Below, one piece after another: positions 44,352 to 53,488 of a stretch of 64,000 nt of DNA; the stretch's first letter is position 1; every line of letters begins with the position of its first letter. The stretch is taken from NCBI GenBank assembly GCA_900551745.1, contig URXA01000006.1, positions 4,800-68,799 of the forward strand, given 5' to 3'. The stretch is from an uncultured Phascolarctobacterium sp. (GTDB lineage Bacteria; Bacillota; Negativicutes; Acidaminococcales; Acidaminococcaceae). Position numbers and translations under genes: made by a program. The notes under the pieces are model-generated. The model worked only from the letters and a program-made list of their open reading frames with translations, ran no database searches and was not told the DNA's origin.

Positions 44352-44369
44352 CCAACTGCATGCAGTTGG
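44352..44369. repeat. perfect 18-bp palindrome
   Basis: CCAACTGCATGCAGTTGG lies 33 bases upstream of the -35 of the B12 operon promoter and 35 bases downstream of the end of the activase terminator region. It could be an operator for a dimeric regulator or a small cruciform; no T tract follows, so it is not a terminator. Confidence 0.5.
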
Positions 44370-44403
44370 CTCAATAAACCAGTCTCATATCGTAGTAACT
44401 TGA

Positions 44404-44444
44404 CGAAAAAAATCCCCTTTAAGAAATTATTCTTAAAGGGGATT
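44404..44444. terminator. intrinsic terminator after the activase gene
   Basis: A perfect 14-bp stem (44411-44424 with 44431-44444, loop of 6) followed on the minus strand by a T7 run; 14 bases after the stop of the activase gene. Confidence 0.92.
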
Positions 44445-44458
44445 AAAATTATTAATTT

Positions 44459-47400
44459 TTAATTAACTTCCTTCACCTCTGCCTGCTGCAGCTTTTCTTT
44501 AGCTATTTCCAGCATCAGCTTGATCCTGTTCATTTGATTGACCTGGCTGGCATCAGCGTCACAATCAAGCGCAATGATATTCGCCTGAGGATTAGTGCGC
44601 AGAAGCTCACGGATCATGCCTTTGCCGGTAACATGATTCGGCAGGCAGGCAAACGGCTGCAGGCAGACGATATTATCGATGCCACTGCGCAGCAGCTTGG
44701 CCATCTCGGCAGTCAGCAGCCAGCCCTCACCGGCCATATTGCCGGTAGAAAGATGTTTTTCTGCCAAAGCGATCAATGCCGATAAAGGTTCATACGCACT
44801 GAAGCGTTTACTCTTTTGCAGCGCTATATTCAGCGGCTTACGGTAATAATCCAAAAACTTCATGAATAATTTGGACTTGATCACATTGCCCAGCGTTCCG
44901 TCCAGCAGGCGACGTTTGACCTGTTCATCATAAGCCGCATACAGGAAGAAATCCATCATGTTCGGCAGTATGACTTCAGCGCCTTCAGCTTCAAGATAGC
45001 TGACAATGTTATTGTTGGCAACCGGATGATATTTTACCAATATTTCGCCGACGATGCCTACCTTGGGCTTGCGCACATTATCACGCAGCGGCAGCACATC
45101 AAAAGCAGCAGTAACTCGCTTGATGGTCTGTTCAAACGACAAACCAGTCAAGCCTGCCAGGCTGTCCTTGCAAAGCTGTGACATCAGTTTATACAAAGCA
45201 TCGGCCGCGCCTTTTTCCTGCTCATAAGGACGTACGCGATGCAGCAACTGCATCAGTAAATCGCCATACAGTAAGCCTTTGACCATATCTCTCAGCAAAT
45301 GCCACGACAGCGAAAAACCATCGCTTTTTTCACCATACAGCGAAAACACAGGGATGTTGCCAAGTCCAGCATCACGCAAAGCGCGGCGCATCAGAGCGAT
45401 ATAGTTGGTCGCGCGGCAGGCGCCGCCCGATTGAAAAAGAGCGATACTGGTTTTATTCAGGTCATATTTGCCTGACATCAACGCCCGCAGCATCTGGCCA
45501 ATAACTAAGATTGCCGGATAACAAATATCATTATTGACATATTTCAGACCTAAGGCCACTGCTTCCCGATCAGGCAGCGGCGCTATCTCCAGCTTGTATC
45601 CGGCACGGCGCAGAGCAGTTTCCATAAACTGGAAGTGCACTGGTGAAAGCTGCGGCGCCAGGATAACATGCGTATTCCGCATTGTTTTTGAAAATGACGG
45701 CGGTATATAAGCAGGTATGTCTGTTTCCTGATGTTTATCAATACGTTCGTGCATGGCCGCCAGCAAAGAGCGGATACGAATGCGTGCAGAACTGATATGG
45801 TTGATTTCGTCGACCTTCAGTAAAGTATACAGCCTGTGATGACGCTCTAAAATCTCTTTTACTACGTCTGAGGTAATAGCATCAAGTCCGCAGCCGAAGG
45901 AACTGAGCTGAATCAGCTCTAATTCCTTATGCGCATCCACAAATTCTGCCGCCCGATAAAGCCGGGAATGCCACGACCACTGGTCAACAACTACCGGTAA
46001 CTGCCCTTTAAGGCTTTCCGGCAAATCGGCAACCGAGTCTTCTGAAATGACCGTTAAACCAAAGGAGGCGATCATCTCCGGCAAACCGTGGTTGATTTCC
46101 GGGTCGACATGATAAGGACGCCCTGCCAAAACTACGGCATGCCCATGTTCGTCCAGCACTTTTTGCAGCAGCTTGTGCCCCATATCCCTGATTTCCTGCT
46201 TATAGCTAAGCTGTTCAGTACGTGCTGCCTGTACGGCAGCGGCCAGTTCCTTATGCTTCAGGCCTTCCTGCCGGAAAACTTCTGCCAGCCGTTCTGTCAG
46301 GCGTTTATCATGATACAGCGGCAGGAATGGATGCATAAACTCAACATCGGCCGCCCGCAGCTCTTCCATATTGGCGTAGACACTTTCGGCATAGGTTGCT
46401 ACGACCGGGCAGTTATAACAGTTATTAGCCGTCTGACATTCTTTTTCATTGTAAGGAACACAAGGATAGAAAATCTTTTTAACCCCTTTGTCCAGTAAAT
46501 CATGTATATGTCCATGCACCAGCTTGGCTGGATAACAGAGTGAGTCGGAAGGTATGGAGGCCATAGCCGATTCGTACAATTCTTTTGACGACGGGCCCGA
46601 CAGCTCTACCCGATAGCCCAGCCGGCTAAAGAGCGTGAACCAGAAAGGATAATCCTCGTACATATTCAAAATCCGCGGTATGCCGATGACACCGCGCTTA
46701 GCAGCTTCTAACGGCAGCGGTTCGTAATCAAAAACCCGGTGGTATTTATATGCATACATATTAGGCGCGCTGGTATTGGTCATTGGCAGGCCCGCACCGC
46801 GCGGGCAACGGTTACCCGTATGAAATACTCCTGCCGGGAAGTAGTGAGCAGTTACCAAACAATTATTACCGCAGCCGCCGCAGCGATAGCTTTTACTGCG
46901 GTAGTCAAAAGCAGACAATGTCATGGCATCTACCAATGTCGATTTCTCCTGACAGCGGTCGTGAGCCAGCAACGCAGCGCCAAAAGCACCCATCAGCCCT
47001 GCAATATCCGGTCTTATAACTTCTTTGCCTGTCAGCTGTTCCATAGCACGCAAAATGGCATCGCTGTGGAAAGTACCTCCCTGCACGACGATTGTATCAC
47101 CCAGATCGCCTGCGTCACGCAGACGAATAACTTTATAAAGCGCATTTTTAACAACGGAAATGGCCAGCCCGGCAGCAATATCGCCAATGGCCGCACCGTC
47201 CTTCTGCGCTTGTTTTACTTTAGAATTCATAAAAACAGTACAGCGTACGCCTAAATCAACGGGTTCTTTCGCTGTTAAAGCCAGCTTGGCAAATTCACCC
47301 GCGTCAAGCCCCAGCCCCTGTGCAAAGTTTTCGATAAAAGAACCACAACCGGCACTGCACGCTTCATTCAGCATCAGGCGGTCAGGAATACCATTTTTCA

Positions 47401-48694
47401 CAAAAAAGCATTTAATATCCTGTCCTCCAATATCGATCAAAAAGGAAACCTGCGGCGCAAAAAACTGTGCCGCCCGTAAATGTGCCACGGTCTCAACTTC
47501 GCCGAAATCAGCGCCAAAAGCGACCTTCATCATTTCTTCACCGTAGCCGGTAACAGCCGCTCCGCCGATCACAGCACCTGCAGGCATTTTTTCGTACAGA
47601 TCCTTTAAAGCGGCAGCAGCGATCTGTACCGGATTGCCGTTATTACCGCTGTAATAAGACCACAGCAGTTTGTTATCCTCTGAAAGCAGCGCCATTTTTA
47701 AAGTTGTCGAGCCGGAATCGATACCCAGATAACATTTGCCTTTATATGCAGCCAAAGCTTCACGCTCTACCTGATGCTGGGCATGTCTCCAACAGAATTT
47801 TTCATAATCAACTTTATCTGCAAACAGCGGCGGCAGTTTTGCCACAGCATCCAGCGGCGCATCGTTCACTTTTGCCATGGCCTGCAGCAGCTTTTCTTCG
47901 TTAAAAATCTCGCCGTTCTTACCTGCCAAAGCAGCACCGATGGCAACGAAGCAATCCGCATCTTCAGTTATCAAAGCTGCGTCAGCCCGCAATTTTAAAG
48001 TAGCAATAAACTGCTTACGCAGCTGCGGTAAGAAGTGCAGCGGCCCACCCAGGAAAGCAACTTTGCCGCTGATTGGACGTCCCTGCGACAAATTGCCGAT
48101 CGTCTGATGAACTACAGCCTGCAAAACCGAGCCGGCAATATCTTCTTTAGAAGCACCGTCGTTGATCAGGGCCTGCACATCAGTTTTAGCAAAAACACCG
48201 CAGCGTGAGGCAATCGGATAAATACGCTTGCAGTGTTCTGCCATACTGCCAAGTCCGGCAGCGTCAGTGCCCAAAAGCGATGCCATATGGTCGATAAACG
48301 CGCCTGTGCCGCCGGCACAGACACCGTTCATGCGCTGTTCCGGCGAACTGCCCAGCCAGGTTATCTTGGCATCCTCACCGCCTAATTCAACTGCGGTTTC
48401 CGCTTCGGGCAACAAAGAACGAAGCGCCGCGCGACAAGCAATAACCTCTTGTACATGCGGCACCCCCATGCGTTCAGCAAATCCAAACCCAGCCGAACCA
48501 GTCAATATCAACGAAAATTCCCTGCCGTCAATAATAGCGAGAATTTTCTGAAGCTCTTGTAAAAATGCAGTACTGGGATCTGACAAATGACGAAAATAGT
48601 CTTTAAAAATCATTTGCTCCTTTTCGTCTAAGACCACAAATTTGATCGTAGTCGAACCAATATCGACCCCTACATGATAAATCATCTTCTGCAT
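44459..48694 (-). CDS. giant acyl-CoA dehydratase activase-type protein (double BadF/BcrA ATPase fused to HgdB-like region)
   Basis: 1411-residue protein of the 2-hydroxyacyl-CoA dehydratase activator superfamily. Seen: a first BadF/BadG/BcrA/BcrD ATPase (GVDIGSTTIKFVVLD, residues about 7-270) with ELGGEDAKI and CAGGTGAF; a second one (LGIDSGSTTLKMALL, about 320-580) with LIDIGGQDIKC and ACSAGCGSF, in which cysteines could bind a [4Fe-4S] cluster; a cysteine-rich segment (CGGCGNNCLV); a DUF2229 region (GIPRILNMYEDYPFW...YPAKLVHGH); and a C-terminal HgdB-like part. Such giant proteins occur in many anaerobes; their reaction is unproven. No dehydratase subunits are adjacent. Monocistronic with its own promoter, a long leader and a terminator. 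Confidence 0.9.
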   Translation of the reverse strand: MQKMIYHVGVDIGSTTIKFVVLDEKEQMIFKDYFRHLSDPSTAFLQELQKILAIIDGREFSLILTGSAGFGFAERMGVPHVQEVIACRAALRSLLPEAETAVELGGEDAKITWLGSSPEQRMNGVCAGGTGAFIDHMASLLGTDAAGLGSMAEHCKRIYPIASRCGVFAKTDVQALINDGASKEDIAGSVLQAVVHQTIGNLSQGRPISGKVAFLGGPLHFLPQLRKQFIATLKLRADAALITEDADCFVAIGAALAGKNGEIFNEEKLLQAMAKVNDAPLDAVAKLPPLFADKVDYEKFCWRHAQHQVEREALAAYKGKCYLGIDSGSTTLKMALLSEDNKLLWSYYSGNNGNPVQIAAAALKDLYEKMPAGAVIGGAAVTGYGEEMMKVAFGADFGEVETVAHLRAAQFFAPQVSFLIDIGGQDIKCFFVKNGIPDRLMLNEACSAGCGSFIENFAQGLGLDAGEFAKLALTAKEPVDLGVRCTVFMNSKVKQAQKDGAAIGDIAAGLAISVVKNALYKVIRLRDAGDLGDTIVVQGGTFHSDAILRAMEQLTGKEVIRPDIAGLMGAFGAALLAHDRCQEKSTLVDAMTLSAFDYRSKSYRCGGCGNNCLVTAHYFPAGVFHTGNRCPRGAGLPMTNTSAPNMYAYKYHRVFDYEPLPLEAAKRGVIGIPRILNMYEDYPFWFTLFSRLGYRVELSGPSSKELYESAMASIPSDSLCYPAKLVHGHIHDLLDKGVKKIFYPCVPYNEKECQTANNCYNCPVVATYAESVYANMEELRAADVEFMHPFLPLYHDKRLTERLAEVFRQEGLKHKELAAAVQAARTEQLSYKQEIRDMGHKLLQKVLDEHGHAVVLAGRPYHVDPEINHGLPEMIASFGLTVISEDSVADLPESLKGQLPVVVDQWSWHSRLYRAAEFVDAHKELELIQLSSFGCGLDAITSDVVKEILERHHRLYTLLKVDEINHISSARIRIRSLLAAMHERIDKHQETDIPAYIPPSFSKTMRNTHVILAPQLSPVHFQFMETALRRAGYKLEIAPLPDREAVALGLKYVNNDICYPAILVIGQMLRALMSGKYDLNKTSIALFQSGGACRATNYIALMRRALRDAGLGNIPVFSLYGEKSDGFSLSWHLLRDMVKGLLYGDLLMQLLHRVRPYEQEKGAADALYKLMSQLCKDSLAGLTGLSFEQTIKRVTAAFDVLPLRDNVRKPKVGIVGEILVKYHPVANNNIVSYLEAEGAEVILPNMMDFFLYAAYDEQVKRRLLDGTLGNVIKSKLFMKFLDYYRKPLNIALQKSKRFSAYEPLSALIALAEKHLSTGNMAGEGWLLTAEMAKLLRSGIDNIVCLQPFACLPNHVTGKGMIRELLRTNPQANIIALDCDADASQVNQMNRIKLMLEIAKEKLQQAEVKEVN

Positions 48695-48882
48695 ATAAAA
48701 TCCCCCTGTCAGGAAGCAGCATCTCTTCCTGTCGCCACAAAACTTAAAGTCAAAGTCCCCAATGGTTACAAACCTGCTTTAAGCCCGCTGTTTCTGCGCT
48801 TTATTCTTTGCATAAGCAACCATTTGCAAAGAAGCTATAGGCATATTTATTTCTGCCACTTAATTCAATAAAAGACAGCTTT
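48695..48882 (-). other. long structured 5' leader of the activase gene
   Basis: About 188 untranslated bases between the predicted start of transcription and ATG 48694 (GGGGGA as ribosome-binding site). Seen on the minus strand: CTTTGCA...TGCAAAG, with AATGGTT in its loop able to pair with the later AACCATT; CTTAAAG...CTTTAAG; and AGGAAG...CTTCCT next to the ribosome-binding site. No named riboswitch recognised. The rest of the gap (48919-49030) is AT-rich without features. Confidence 0.4.
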
Positions 48883-48888
48883 TTTATA

Positions 48889-48918
48889 ATTATATACCTC
48901 TTTAACTAGTATTATCAA
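48889..48918 (-). promoter_or_regulatory. promoter of the activase gene
   Basis: On the minus strand TTGATA (48913-48918) and TATAAT (48889-48894) are separated by 18 bases, matching the sigma-A consensus at 11 of 12 positions. Confidence 0.75.
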
Positions 48919-49032
48919 TGGTTTCAGCAACAAAAATCAACAAAAATACTCCATTTGTCGGATTAATAAATTACAAAATATCAAGTATAAGCAAAAACAT
49001 AATTTGCCTAATATCTATATAAACATATGAAG

Positions 49033-49058
49033 CCGGCAGCTCTCTTAGAAAGCTGCCG
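49033..49058 (-). terminator. hairpin after the uridine-kinase-like gene
   Basis: CGGCAGCT (49034-49041) pairs with AGCTGCCG (49051-49058), located about 23 bases after the stop. There is only a poor T tract on the minus strand, so termination is uncertain. Confidence 0.4.
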
Positions 49059-49080
49059 TTGGTAATGCTTTTTTATTCAA

Positions 49081-50742
49081 TTACAGTGCCTCTTTAAAGG
49101 CACTGCCGCCCACAAATTCACGTAAAATAGAGTTTTTGGGAATCAGCTCTTTATCCAGCGGTGTCACATGGCTAAGCAGTCCAAGCAGTCTTTGCGCGTT
49201 AGTATACACCGCTTCTGTTTCCGGTACGCCTTGCAGCAAAGGCTCGGCATACTTTTTCAATACTGCAAATTCATACACCAGCGTGGTATTAAAAATAATA
49301 TCTGCTTCTTCCTGGAATGGGAAAATATATTTTTCTTCCCCGCGGCGCACATCGTCCCACAGCTTCAAAGTCATCAGCGCGTCATGCGAACGGAACTGCG
49401 AATCACGCACCATCCGGCGCAGCAGACGCATATCGGTAGTCTGGATACGGTTGTAATCATCCAGCGACATCGGCGTCAGGGCACTGATATAGACTTTCAG
49501 TTTATTACGGGCCGGAACAACGGCAGAGATGCGCTCATTCAAGCCGTGGATACCTTCGACGATCAGCACAGAATTATCGCTCAAAGTCAGCTCACGGCCC
49601 CGGTATTCGCGCAGTCCGGTACGGAAATTATATTTTGGTATTTTAACCGTTTCTCCTGCCAGCAGGCGCTTCAAGTGGTCGTTGAATAGTTCCAGATCAA
49701 TCGCTTCAACACTTTCAAAATCATAAGAGCCATCCGCTTTACGCGGTGTGTTCAAACGTTCTTTATAATAATCGTCCATCGATATCGGCACAGGTCTGAG
49801 ACCATTGACTACCAGCTGGATACTCAATCTTTGAGCAAAGGTCGTTTTCCCCGAGGAAGAAGGACCGGCGATCAAAACGAGATGTACGTCTTTACCTTTA
49901 TCAGTGATTTCATCCGCTATGGCGGCAATCTTTTTTTCATGCAGCGCCTCCGCCACCTGAATGATCACTCCGGCATGATCCTCTTTAATAATACGGTTCA
50001 GCTTGGCAACAGTATTGCACTGCAGCATAGTTGACCATTCTTCCATCTCGTGGAACATTTTATTGAGCTTGGGGCTGTCAACAAAAACATCCAGTTCGTT
50101 CTGACCCGTTTCCGGATAATTGATAACAATGCCGTTTTCGTAGTTTATCAGTTCAAACAGCTTCAAATAACCGCAATCCGGCAGCATCGGGCCGAAAAAG
50201 TATTCCATATGTCCCTTCAAGGTATAACAGGTCAGCAATAAATCATCATCAATAGCGTGCAGCAGCTCCAAGCGATCAGCTTCGTTCCGCTCGCATAAAA
50301 TTTTTTCAGCTTCTTTTTTATTTATATGTTTATAAACGATCGGTTCAGACTTATCTGCCAACTCTTTCATATAGTCTTCCAATGCCTTTAAATCGTAGTT
50401 GCTGAGTACGATATCATTGGTTATTTCACAAAATAAAGCGCTGCCCAGGGAATTGCGGGCCTCAATTTTTACTTCCGGCCGTAGCTCTTTGATAGCTACC
50501 AGAAAAAGGAACAGCAGGCTGCGCACATAAACACGCATCCCCTCCTCCGTATCAAGCGTTATAAAATCAACTGTACCATCTTCCAAAATAGGCTTTTGCA
50601 GATCAGTACCTATGCCCTTAAAAATACCTTCCACGATCGGACTTTGATAGTTAGCAGCAAAGTCTCTGCTTACTTCCAACAGCGTCGTTCCTGAAGGATA
50701 TTCCCTGATAATATTATTAGGTAATGTCAATTTAATTTTCAT
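49081..50742 (-). CDS. TGS-domain uridine kinase-like nucleoside kinase
   Basis: 553-residue fusion. The N terminus (1-65) is a TGS domain and residues about 65-250 resemble the second additional (editing-like) domain of threonyl-tRNA synthetase; the C-terminal half is a phosphoribulokinase/uridine kinase-type P-loop kinase with IAGPSSSGKTTFAQRL (around 290), SMDDYYKER, FNDHLKRLLAGE, VLIVEGIHGLNE and RRMVRDSQFRSHD. The architecture is widespread in Firmicutes, but its physiological substrate is not settled. Shine-Dalgarno AAGGAG about 6 bases before ATG 50742. Separated from the upstream aminotransferase gene by a terminator. Confidence 0.9.
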   Translation of the reverse strand: MKIKLTLPNNIIREYPSGTTLLEVSRDFAANYQSPIVEGIFKGIGTDLQKPILEDGTVDFITLDTEEGMRVYVRSLLFLFLVAIKELRPEVKIEARNSLGSALFCEITNDIVLSNYDLKALEDYMKELADKSEPIVYKHINKKEAEKILCERNEADRLELLHAIDDDLLLTCYTLKGHMEYFFGPMLPDCGYLKLFELINYENGIVINYPETGQNELDVFVDSPKLNKMFHEMEEWSTMLQCNTVAKLNRIIKEDHAGVIIQVAEALHEKKIAAIADEITDKGKDVHLVLIAGPSSSGKTTFAQRLSIQLVVNGLRPVPISMDDYYKERLNTPRKADGSYDFESVEAIDLELFNDHLKRLLAGETVKIPKYNFRTGLREYRGRELTLSDNSVLIVEGIHGLNERISAVVPARNKLKVYISALTPMSLDDYNRIQTTDMRLLRRMVRDSQFRSHDALMTLKLWDDVRRGEEKYIFPFQEEADIIFNTTLVYEFAVLKKYAEPLLQGVPETEAVYTNAQRLLGLLSHVTPLDKELIPKNSILREFVGGSAFKEAL

Positions 50743-50756
50743 AAATACTCCTTATG

Positions 50757-50793
50757 GAAAAAAAGACCGGAACTTTTTTTAGCTCCGGTCTTT
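50757..50793. terminator. intrinsic terminator after the aminotransferase gene
   Basis: A 13-bp stem with one mismatch (50762-50774 with 50781-50793); on the minus strand it ends in T8 and follows the stop at 50809 by 15 bases. Confidence 0.88.
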
Positions 50794-50808
50794 GATTGTT
50801 ATCAATGC

Positions 50809-52056
50809 TTATTTTTCTACAGCCTGCATTGCAGCCTGTACTTTTGCAGCCATACCGGCGATTTTTTTAAGCGGTACTGCGCAAACGGCAATACGCACGC
50901 CTGCAGCCAACGGAACAGCAAAAATATTGTCTTCGTGCAGTTTATCACAAATAGCATCGGGATTCTTTGCCGGAATGGACAGGAAGAAACCTGCTACATA
51001 AGGCAGCATCGGCAAGCCGCATTCTTCGGCTTCTTTAGTGAACAGGTCAGCACGTGCTTTGATCATTTGATAATAATCGTCGCGTTCTTTTTCGGTAGCG
51101 GCAAGCAGTTCCGGATCACTGTAAATATTAGCCAGAGTTTTCATTGCCGGGCGGTTGATGTTGGACCAGGTCGCACGGCTGGTATATTGATTGATGGCAG
51201 CAAATTCTTCAATGATTTCCTTAGAAGAAGAAACGCCGATCATAGCGCCGGTGCGCTGACCATAAAGCGTAAAGCCTTTAGACATACTGTATGCCACAAT
51301 ACTGAAAATGTTGGCAGGCAGATTGGAAAGCTTTTTGAAGATTTTACGAACTTCTTCTTTTTCGCCGGCATAATCAATATAAGCTACGTCTAAAAGCAGC
51401 GTTACAGTTTTATCAGTACCTGCAGTCGCTTCTTTGATAATTTCGATGACTCCCTGCAAATCTTCTTCACTGAGGCTGTAACCAGTAGGGTTATGTGCCG
51501 GAGTGTTGATCATGAGCAGCAGGCTTTTCTGTTTGCCCAAAATCTCGTTGACTTTGGCTTTTAAGGCCGTCAGATTGTATTTATTATTTTCATCCAGCAT
51601 TTTATAGGTATCCAGCTTACGGCCCATATCCTGACACAAAACCTTATACGGTCCCCAGTACCAGTCGGATGTCAGCGCGGTTTCGCCTGCGTCCATATAG
51701 TTCCAGATAGTATGATGGATAACGCCTGTGCCACCGGCAGTAGCAACAGCGGCTATATAGCCTTCAGGCCTGGAAGTGCCGAAAGCAGCAGTAATAACTT
51801 TCTCAAGATAGTCAGGCAGTCCGGAAATAGGAGCGTAAGCGATCAGCTCATTTGTCGCAAGACCACGGTAAACCTTTTCGATAGTCGGCAGACAAACAAG
51901 TTTTTCATCTTCGTCTAAAATAGCGCCGATAGTGGCGTTGGTTACTTTGTCAGCACCGTATTTAGCTGCTGCGGCAACGGCAGCGGCATTAGCGCCGAAA
52001 ATTTTATCCTGGGCAGATTTTCCTTTAGCATGATTAGCTGCAATACTAGTGATCAT
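50809..52056 (-). CDS. class I/II pyridoxal-phosphate aminotransferase (aspartate/aromatic type)
   Basis: 415-residue PLP enzyme. Seen: VATAGGTGVIHHTIW, NTPAHNPTGYSLSEED, LLLDVAYIDYAG and the PLP-lysine motif YSMSKGFTLYGQRTGAMIG, with a late Arg in GVRIAVCAVP. The SDWYWGPYK segment resembles the aspartate/tyrosine aminotransferase branch. It lies 45 bases downstream of lysC, so together they probably form an operon providing aspartate-family amino acids. Exact amino donor cannot be read from the sequence. Confidence 0.88.
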   Translation of the reverse strand: MITSIAANHAKGKSAQDKIFGANAAAVAAAAKYGADKVTNATIGAILDEDEKLVCLPTIEKVYRGLATNELIAYAPISGLPDYLEKVITAAFGTSRPEGYIAAVATAGGTGVIHHTIWNYMDAGETALTSDWYWGPYKVLCQDMGRKLDTYKMLDENNKYNLTALKAKVNEILGKQKSLLLMINTPAHNPTGYSLSEEDLQGVIEIIKEATAGTDKTVTLLLDVAYIDYAGEKEEVRKIFKKLSNLPANIFSIVAYSMSKGFTLYGQRTGAMIGVSSSKEIIEEFAAINQYTSRATWSNINRPAMKTLANIYSDPELLAATEKERDDYYQMIKARADLFTKEAEECGLPMLPYVAGFFLSIPAKNPDAICDKLHEDNIFAVPLAAGVRIAVCAVPLKKIAGMAAKVQAAMQAVEK

Positions 52057-52101
52057 TGGTAAAAAGCCTCCTTAATTTATATAAGTAACTTTGCTTGCTT
52101 T

Positions 52102-53328
52102 TTATTTTGCACCTTCCGGGAAGAAATGTTCGTGGATAGCGTTCACAGCGGCTTTAACTTCCTTTTCCGGCACCAGGCAGGAAACGCTGATTTCGGAAGT
52201 ACTGATAACGTCGATATTGACGTTGGCTTTAGCAAGCGCACCGAACATACCGGCAGCAATACCGGGACTGCCAAGCATACCTGCACCAACGATAGATACC
52301 TTGGCAACATTGACTTCAATGTCAGCTTTGTCAAAATGCATCGTTTCCTTCAGGCTTTCAATAACGCTCATCGCTTCTACCATATCGGTTTGGGTAACGG
52401 TAAACAGGATGTCATTTTTATGGTCGGTAGCGCTTGCGCTTTGAACGATCATATCGACATCGATATTGGCTTCAGCCAGAGCCGAGAAGATTTTATAGGC
52501 AATGCCCGGTTCGTCGCTGACACCGCGAACGGCGATTTTGGCGACATTAGTATCGTGCGCTACACCGCGAATAACAAAGTTTTTCTCTTGCACTGTGTAT
52601 TCCTCCCTAATAATAGTTCCGGGTACGTCGTTAAAGGTAGAACGTACATGGATGGCAACGCCGTTATGTTCACCGAACTCTACAGCGCGCGGCTGCATAA
52701 CGCCTGCTCCCAGGCGGGCCAGTTCCAGCATTTCCACAAAAGTGATCTCGTCCAGCTTCTGCGCTCCTGCTACGATACGAGGATCAGCAGTATAAACGCC
52801 GTCCACGTCAGTATAGATATCGCACATATCCGCTTTCAGGCCTGCCGCAATCGCAACAGCTGTAGTATCGCTGCCGCCGCGGCCCAAAGTTGTGATCTGT
52901 CCCAAGTCAGTAATGCCCTGGAACCCTGCGACGATAACGATCTTGCCTTCGTCTAAAGCCTGCTTGACCTGACCGGCCTGTACATCTAAAATACTGGCTT
53001 TAGAATGTTTATCGTTCGTTTTGATACCAGCCTGAGCACCGGTAAAAGATACTGCGGGCTGTCCTTTGGCACAGAAAGCACTGGCCATCAGGGCAATGGA
53101 GACCTGCTCGCCTGTCGCCAGCAGCATATCCAGTTCTCTTTTCGGCATTTCTGGATTGACCTTAGCAGCTAAAGTCAGCAAATCATCAGTATGGTCGCCC
53201 ATAGCGGAAACAACTAAGACGATTCTGTCGTCCGGTTGACGTTCGCGCAGAATCCGGTCAACGATACCATGCATCTTCTCAGGTGTCGCAACCGAACTGC
53301 CGCCAAACTTTTTCACTAGTGTAGCCAT
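52102..53328 (-). CDS. lysC: aspartate kinase
   Basis: First enzyme of the lysine/threonine/methionine pathway. 408 residues, the monofunctional class. Seen: VKKFGGSSVATPEKM at the N terminus, VAGFQGITDLGQITTLGRGGSDTTAVAIAAGL, YTDVDGVYTADPRIV, and two C-terminal ACT domains (from about residue 265) with SDEPGIAYKIFSALAEANIDVDMI, implying feedback by lysine and/or threonine. ATG 53328 sits behind GGGGGGAAGTAA, a G-rich rather than AGGAGG ribosome-binding site. Leader is only about 70 bases, so no lysine riboswitch. Confidence 0.96.
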   Translation of the reverse strand: MATLVKKFGGSSVATPEKMHGIVDRILRERQPDDRIVLVVSAMGDHTDDLLTLAAKVNPEMPKRELDMLLATGEQVSIALMASAFCAKGQPAVSFTGAQAGIKTNDKHSKASILDVQAGQVKQALDEGKIVIVAGFQGITDLGQITTLGRGGSDTTAVAIAAGLKADMCDIYTDVDGVYTADPRIVAGAQKLDEITFVEMLELARLGAGVMQPRAVEFGEHNGVAIHVRSTFNDVPGTIIREEYTVQEKNFVIRGVAHDTNVAKIAVRGVSDEPGIAYKIFSALAEANIDVDMIVQSASATDHKNDILFTVTQTDMVEAMSVIESLKETMHFDKADIEVNVAKVSIVGAGMLGSPGIAAGMFGALAKANVNIDVISTSEISVSCLVPEKEVKAAVNAIHEHFFPEGAK

Positions 53329-53406
53329 TTACTTCCCCCCGTTTGTTAACTTGCCACCCGGAAAAATCCATTCCAAGCGCACAGAAAGCATATATTTTCA
53401 CTAACT

Positions 53407-53435
53407 ATTATCACATTATTTAGTCTTTCGGTCAA
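53407..53435 (-). promoter_or_regulatory. promoter of lysC and the aminotransferase gene
   Basis: On the minus strand TTGACC (53430-53435) and GATAAT (53407-53412) are separated by exactly 17 bases. Confidence 0.75.
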
Positions 53436-53488
53436 TATCTTCTACAAAATTTTCTTGATTGTATTACATTTTTGCATAAAACTGCCTT

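Noticed and set aside
53329..53430. Lysine riboswitch ahead of lysC
   Set aside because: The leader is only about 70 bases after the predicted promoter and shows none of the lysine aptamer elements.
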